Shown one piece after another: positions 58,010 through 64,000 of a stretch of 64,000 nt of DNA. The position numbers and the translations under genes are program-made. Each line of letters starts with the position of its first letter. The first letter of the stretch is position 1. Location: contig JAGPNK010000019.1 in assembly GCA_020746835.1 (NCBI GenBank), positions 434,001-498,000 on the forward strand. The letters are read 5' to 3'. Below the pieces are notes generated by a model. The model saw nothing but the letters and a program-made list of their open reading frames with translations, searched no databases and was not told the origin of the DNA. This DNA is from Stachybotrys elegans (lineage: Eukaryota > Ascomycota > Sordariomycetes > Hypocreales > Stachybotryaceae).

Positions 58010-59490
58010 AGGGGAAAAAGAAGGTAGATAAGATTACTAAGTATATAAAGGTTTTATACTAGTAATAGCTTTATATTTTTAATAACTATTTACTTAATTA
58101 ACTTACTATAACTAGGGAAAAATAAAAGGCTTTAAAAGTCTAGTATTTTATATAATAAATAATAGTAAATAGTTATAAATTTTAAATAATTTTAATATAT
58201 TTTTTAATTTAAAAATAAAAAACTATTAAACTATATAATTAATAATAACTATATTAATTATAAAAGTACTAAGTATTACCTTTACTATTTATTTACTTTT
58301 TACTATTTATACTTTATATTATAAACTCTTTTTTTATTATATAATTAGTAATTATATAGGTTTTTTATTTAATTTAAGTTTAAAAGAGTATAATATAATT
58401 TAATATAATATAGTAAGTATATTTAGTATAGAAAAAAGAATAATAGTATATATAAATAATAGTAGCTTTACTATTTATAAAACTAAAGAATAGTATTAAA
58501 TAATAAAGAGATTATTAAATAACATTTTCTATTAACTAGAGCTAGAAAATAATAAAAGGGCTATAATAGTAATAGTAATAGTAAAAGTATATATAGTTAG
58601 AGGAACTTATAGTTAGTAAACTAGCTATTTATTAGTCTATTTACTATTATATTAAGTATTATTCTATAAATAATAAAAATAGTAATATAAATACTCTAGC
58701 TTTTATATATATTTTAATAAAGCAAAGGTATATAATTTTAATAGAAGTCTTTAAACTATATAAATAATAAAGAAGTATATAATAGCTATAACTATAAATG
58801 GTATTATAGTTATATTAAGCTAGGAATATATAATTTAGTATATAAAGCCTAGCTTTAAAATAGAGTTTAAAAGATATATATAAAAAGGCCTTTGCCTTTT
58901 TATTACCTTTTTCTTTTTCTTTCTTTTATTTATATACTAAAATCTTTATTATTAATACTATATATAGTAGTTTAATAGAGAATATAAACTAAAATACTAG
59001 AAATAGTACTAAACTAACCCCCTTAGAGTAAGGGCACTAGTAGTCTACTTAGGCTAGAAATAGCTAAACTATAAAGATAAGTCTATTTATTTTAAAAGAC
59101 TAAGAAATAGTATTACTAATAGTAATAAACTAGGGTTTTTAAGCTCTTTAAATAATAGTTTAATAGTTACTATTTTAAATTTATAATAAACTTTTAAATA
59201 GTTAATTAATAGAGAGAGTTTAATTTATATTAAAGTAATAGTTTACTTTAAATATTATATTTATAGAGTTTATTAAATTAAGTTTAAAAGAGTTTATTAA
59301 ACTCTTTTTTCTTTCTTTTTTTAAATATATTTTATTTTACTATTAATTTAATTTTATTACTTAGTAAGCTATTTTAATTTAATTAAAATAAAATAAAATA
59401 ATTAGTTATATAATTATACTAAATTTATATTAAATTTATATTAATTAAACTAAACTTTAAATAAATATTAAACTTAGAGTTAGAGTTACT
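58010..59490. repeat. RIP-saturated block including the mutated repeat copy
   Basis: Almost no CpA, TpG or CpG. From about 58330 to 59170 the sequence is the RIP-altered counterpart of 57230-57990, for example GAATAATAGTATATATAAAT at 58439 against GAACAATAGCGTATATGAAC at 57353. The spacing between matches is about 1.1 kb. The rest is AT-rich sequence of unknown origin. Confidence 0.8.
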
Positions 59491-59495
59491 TAGGG

Positions 59496-60206
59496 TTTTA
59501 ACTTATTTCTATTTACTTATTTAGCTATTCTACTAATTTACTATAGGGTAACTAAAGGTAAATGGAAACTAGGGGTATTAGGGGTATAGAGTAGGGGAAT
59601 TAGGGGTCTAGGGTAGGTATAGAATAAGCTAAAGTAGTAGAGTAGGGAAGAGTAAGGGAATTAGGGGTCTAGAGTAGGTATAGAGTAAGCTAGGGTATTA
59701 GAGTAGGCTAGGGTAAGCTAGAAAGGGTATAATTTAGTTAGTATAGGGGCTTATAGTGGGTTATAGGGGGTATAGAGAGTAGGAAAGAAAGTGAAATAGA
59801 AGAGATAGAGGGCTATAAGGGAAGGTATAGAGGGGATAGGGGGTTTTAAAAGGGTTAGAGTTTTAACTTACTTCTATTTGCTTATCTAGCTATTCTACCA
59901 ATTTACTATAGGGTAACTAAAGGTAAATGGAAACTAGGGGTATTAGGGGTATAGAGTAGGGGAATTAGGGGTCTAGGGTAGGTATAGAGTAAGCTAGAGT
60001 AGTAGAGTAGAGAAGGATAGGGGAATTAGGGGTCTAGGGTAGGTATAGAATAAGCTAGAGTATTAGAGTAGGCTAGGGTAAGCTAGAGAGAGTATAATTT
60101 AGTTAGTATAAGGGCTTATAGTGGGTTATAAAGGGTATAGAGAGTAGGAAAGAAAGTGAAATAGAAGAGATAAAGAGCTATAAGGGAAGGTATAAAGAGA
60201 ATAGAG
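59496..60206 (+). repeat. Tandem duplication, ~365 bp unit, two copies
   Basis: TTTTAACTTA begins both units at 59496 and 59861, and the following ~345 bp are almost identical (ACTAAAGGTAAATGGAAACT, GTATAGAGAGTAGGAAAGAA). Each unit also has an internal near-duplication of an AATTAGGGGTCTAG section. The sequence is RIP-altered and adjoins the retroelement. Confidence 0.85.
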
Positions 60207-63200
60207 GGTTTTAGAAGGTTTTCTACACTGCTATAGGGGCCTTCTTTATAGGGGCTCTAGGGGTTCTAGAGGCTATAGAGGCTACTATAGCTGCCTAGGT
60301 ATATAGGAAAGTTAGGCTAACCTACTTTAATATTTAAGCAGTTACTATAGACTCTACTAGCTTTTATATCTTTTTATAGGCCTTAGCTAATTTAAAGCTT
60401 ATAAAACCCCTTATAAAGAGAATTATAGAGGTAAACTTAAGGCTTAGGCTCTTATATTTATTCTTTTTAATAGTCTCTGCCTTTATAAGGGTATTATAGA
60501 GAGTCTCTTTTACTAATTCCTTAGATAGACTTATAATTTAAAGGTTATAAAAGTGCTAGCCTAAGGAAAGTATTATAGCTAGATCTATTTATTAGTCTAT
60601 AGGCTTATTTAGGGCTTTTACTAAAGGGGGCTTAAAGGTAGCTTCTAGAGCTATATTAGTAAATAGAGCCTATAATAGAGCTTTATTTATAGTACTATAT
60701 TAGGCTATCCACTTTCTCTTAGTAGCCTTATAGGTGTCTTTATAATTTAGAGCTATCTCTAAGCTATAGTGGGTATAGGGGGTTTTTAAAGGCTTAATAG
60801 AAAGCTATAGCTAGCTTCTAAAAGCCTCTATAACTTCTAAGTTTACTAATTCTAGTTGTTTTTATATAGATAGAACTTAGAGCTATAAGCGGCCTAGATA
60901 GCTAGTAGCTTCTAGTCTAGCCCTCTATTAGTTAGGGCTTAAAACCCTCTATAGCTTAATGAGTTAGGCTTTTACTGCCCCCTTTAGGGCTTTCTAAGCT
61001 ATAGGAATAGGGCTTTTAGAGCCCTAAAGGGGTCTCTAGCGCTATATAAGGGCCTGGCTGGCACTAAGGCCCCTATATTAGTTCTTTAAAGGCCCTATGC
61101 CCGGGTCTAGGTCCGGGTCTAGGTCTAGGGCATTCGGGGCTCTGCCAGGCTTCCGGGGGCCTAGGGGGGCTGCTAGGTCTAGGTTTAGGGGGTTAGAGCC
61201 CTGCGGGAGCCTTAGGGCCTTCTATAAAATAGACCTAGTAGCTTCCCTAGCTGCCCTATAGAGGTCCTAAACTACCTCTTTATATAGAAGGATGCTTAGG
61301 CCCTTCTGCTAGGCAGGCAGGAAGATAAAGTCTTTATATAGGGCTTTTAGAGACTCTTTTCCCTTTCTTCTAGAGGCTAGGGCTTCTATAGCTTCTACTA
61401 GAGCCCTATTTACAGCCTCCTAGAGACCTTTTAGGCCTTTAGAGTCTAGCTACTAGACTAGGTGCCTTAGAAAGAGCTAGTTAAACTCTCTTAGTAGTAG
61501 TAGAGCTAACTGCCTAAGTAGGTTAGAGAGATAGCTAAGGACCCCTATAAGCTCCTTTAGCTTTTTCTTTAAGAAGGCTTTTCTAAACTCTATAAGGCTT
61601 ATAAAGGTTTCTAAAGCCTTAATACTCTCCTTTCTAGTCTTGCTAATAGAGATAAAAAAGCTCTTTAATAAGTTAAACTAAAAGCCTATATTCTTTAGGC
61701 CCTTCTATATCTTCTTTAGTAGCTTTATATTTAGGGTATTTAAGCTATATAGGTTATTTAAATAGACTATAAAGTTTACTATAGGGGCTGCTTTTTATAG
61801 CTGCTTTAATATAGACTAGAAGGCTAGAAAGAAAAATAGAGGGCTTAGGGAGTTCTTCTACTAGACCCTCTATACTAAGGCTAGAGCCTACCCCCCTTTT
61901 AAAACTAATAGAGAAGGCCTATTATAAACTCACTTAGCTATTCTATAGAAAGTAAAGGTATAGGCCTTTATAATAGTAGCTATAAAGAGTTTACTTACTA
62001 AGTTAAAGGCATTTTTTAAGTCTATAAAGGCTATAGACTTATAGCCTTTACTATTAGACTTTAGAATAGTATTTTCTAGCTAGAAAATAATAGACTTAAC
62101 CTCCCTAGGGCTTTTAACCCCTAGCTAGTTTAGAAGTAGCATTCTAAGCTTATATAGAATAGCTAGAATAGCTTTTATAGCTATTCTATATATTAGATTC
62201 CCTATAGTAATAGACTTAATGCCTTTATTATTCTTAAATAAACTTACTAACTAGAAGGCTAGTAGAAGGTTTTAGCTAAGGGCTATACCCTACTGGATTA
62301 TATTTACTAGTAGCTTTAGAAGGTCTAGAATAAGTCTTTTTTAAAGCTCTTTAAACCCTATAGCTATTTCTAATAGAGACTTAGTTTACTTATTAAGCCC
62401 TAGAGTAGTCTCCTTATAAGTACTATAAATAGTAGCTTTTATAGTCTCTAGGGTAATATACTAGCCTAGGCTAGAGATAGTCTTACCTCTCTAAAAGAAC
62501 TTAAAGAGCCCTATAGAGTATTTTTCTTTTAGAAATACTATATTTTCCACTGTAAAGGCTATTATAGAGGACTAATTAATTAAAGCCTTAGCTACTTTAC
62601 TAATATAGCCCCTTTTTAATAGCTTCTAGGCCCTCTATACTAGGTTCTAGTCTAGGGTAGTTTAGAATCCCTATAGTAGCTTAAAGTCTTTTAGGTTAGC
62701 TAGCTACTACTCTAGAGGGCTTAGGGAGCTTTTAAACTACTGCCTTAACCTTTCTAGCTTCTTAGAGCATAGAGTAGCTAGCTAAGCCTATAGAGTAGGG
62801 AGATTCTTTAGATATTTCTTTAGAAGGTTCTTTAAGTTTCCCTTTAGTAGGCCTAGGCCTAGAATCTAAGGAAATAAAAGGAAATATAAAAGGGTTTTAC
62901 CCTTAGGCTTTTTTATAAAGTCCTTAACTACTCTAAAAGTAACTTTAAAATAGACTATAGCCTGCCTAGTATATAGTGTTTTCTTTAGTATAGGGACTCT
63001 AGAGAAGGCTAGAAGGGTCTAGATTTCTTTTCTAGCTAGAATAGACTGTATAGCTTTAATATATTCTAATTCTAGGGGGTTTATAGGGCTCTTAGGCCCT
63101 ATAGTGCTCCCTAGGTTAGAGAGACTACTTTATAAAATATAGGATTTCTCTAGAGCCTTTATAAGCCTCTAAATATAGTTTACCCTTCTTTTTAAAACTT

Positions 63201-64000
63201 CTAGCTTAAAAGAGCTAGGGGTTTTAAATTTAAAAAGGCCCTTTTACTATTACTACTACTATTACTATTACTAAGGGTTATCTAGGTCTATTATAAAGGC
63301 TTCTAGTAGTTCTAGAGGCCTCTAAAACAGCTATAATAAAACTAATCTATAATAGCCCCTACTAGGGCTTCTATTACTAGGGCTCTTACTATTAAACTCT
63401 TTAAAGACTCTTTTTATTTCTATAGCTAGGCTTCTAAAGGGCTTACTAGGGGACTATCTCTAGAACTCCCTAGCTCTCCCTCTAGAAGCCTTACTAAGGG
63501 GCCTTCTAAGAGTTTAATTAGGTATTTCACTAGAGGCCCTACTAAAAGCCCTACTAAGGGCTCTACTAAGGGCTTTACTAAAGGCTTTACTAAGGGCTCT
63601 ATTAGGGGTCTTAGTAAAAGCCCTACTAAAGACCTTATTAGGGAAGCCCCTAGAGGTTTTAAATACTACTAACCCTTTTAAGCTTATAGAGCTAGCTACT
63701 CTATAGTATGAAGTTAAGGGCTATAGGGTAGGTAAGAGAGTCTGGGCTATTCTCTTATAGCCCTAGCTCTACTAAGCTAGTAGCTCTATAGGGCTTAAGG
63801 ACTGGCTTGCCTAGTTTAAGTCTAGGCCTAGGGCTTAGCTATCTAGGATTTCTAGGGGGCTTAAGGGCTAGAGCAGTAGGTCTATAGCTAGGAATTTAAG
63901 CTAGATAGTAGGGAGGTCTAGGCCCGGGCTTAGGCTATAGGTAGGTTTCTTAGTTAGGCTAGCTACTAGGAATTTAAGTAAGTTAGCTATAACTATTAGA
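60207..64000 (-). mobile_element. RIP-inactivated non-LTR-type retroelement
   Basis: The minus strand at about 62240-61740 translates, with many TAG stops, to a reverse-transcriptase order: a GNLIYRIAIKAIL section, SIAFIDLKNAFNLVSKLFI (61980-62040, the catalytic Asp block), NRPSLL, LSPLFFFLAF (matching the RQGDPLSPLLF region) and VNFIVYLNNLY (the YxDD block, now NN). Most stops are TAG where CAG is likely. This matches LINE-like RVT_1 elements. The 5' side of the element (62.3-64.0 kb) is coding-like but unassignable and runs off the window. TAG-dense frames show it is dead. Confidence 0.75.

Noticed and set aside
59570..60060. Telomere-like TTAGGG units (for example ATTAGGGGT)
   Set aside because: They are spaced members of the 365 bp repeat, not a perfect (TTAGGG)n tract.
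59496..60206. CRISPR-like array from repeated units
   Set aside because: Only two long units, no short spacers, eukaryotic RIP context.

Overview
The window is nuclear DNA of a filamentous ascomycete (Pezizomycotina). Genes carry short GT-AG introns with CTAAC/CTGAC branch sites. The families present are typical of such fungi: HET-domain proteins, CorA-like transporters, a DUF7708/NACHT-like gene, a cutinase-family esterase and polyketide-cluster enzymes. Two blocks (about 4.14-4.97 kb and 58.0-64 kb) have lost nearly all CpA/TpG and CpG, the hallmark of repeat-induced point mutation (RIP). A hypocrealean host is plausible but the sequence alone does not prove it. The mix of decayed genes, repeats and transfer candidates points to an accessory, perhaps subtelomeric, region.

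Layout. 0-7.3 kb: decayed non-coding DNA, a RIP block and five copies of a ~105 bp mobile element. 7.4-14.7 kb: an intact 13-exon gene for a 2135-residue protein of unknown function. 15.3-16.2 kb: a cutinase-family esterase. 17.6-21.1 kb: a broken RHS/Tc-toxin-C-like gene abutting a 5'-truncated HET pseudogene (21.1-22.7 kb). 22.7-24.0 kb: a reductase fragment and a duplicated scrap of the 2135-residue gene. 24.8-26.5 kb: a CorA-like membrane protein. 27.1-34.0 kb: a divergent pair, a damaged DUF7708/NACHT-like gene and an AAA-ATPase gene. 34.8-36.9 kb: a HET pseudogene holding a sixth copy of the ~105 bp element. 37.6-44.0 kb: two large Cys-containing secreted-type proteins. 44.2-49.3 kb: relics of a kinase-like gene, a serine protease, a transcription factor, a thioester reductase and a trans-enoyl reductase. 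50.9-54.8 kb: an intact HET gene divergent from an intact polytopic membrane protein. 54.9-56.6 kb: a broken membrane-protein gene. 57-64 kb: repeats, and a RIP-saturated retroelement with recognisable reverse-transcriptase motifs on the minus strand.

The most unusual signal is the ~105 bp element at about 0.34, 0.51, 2.9, 3.6, 5.0 and 35.9 kb. Three copies are flanked by 12-14 bp direct repeats. In the HET gene at 35.9 kb the duplicated target is ATCATAGGTATG, so the insert is framed by AG|GT and has a branch site; precise splicing would restore the pre-insertion reading frame. This fits an introner-like element, a mobile intron that arrives ready to be spliced.

Functional themes are self/non-self and stress signalling (HET, NACHT-like, AAA, CorA-like), secreted or antagonistic proteins (RHS toxin relic, esterase, Cys-rich repeat protein) and remnants of a secondary-metabolite locus. 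Many of these genes are pseudogenes; several nonsense codons are of the CAG/CAA to TAG/TAA kind that RIP favours.
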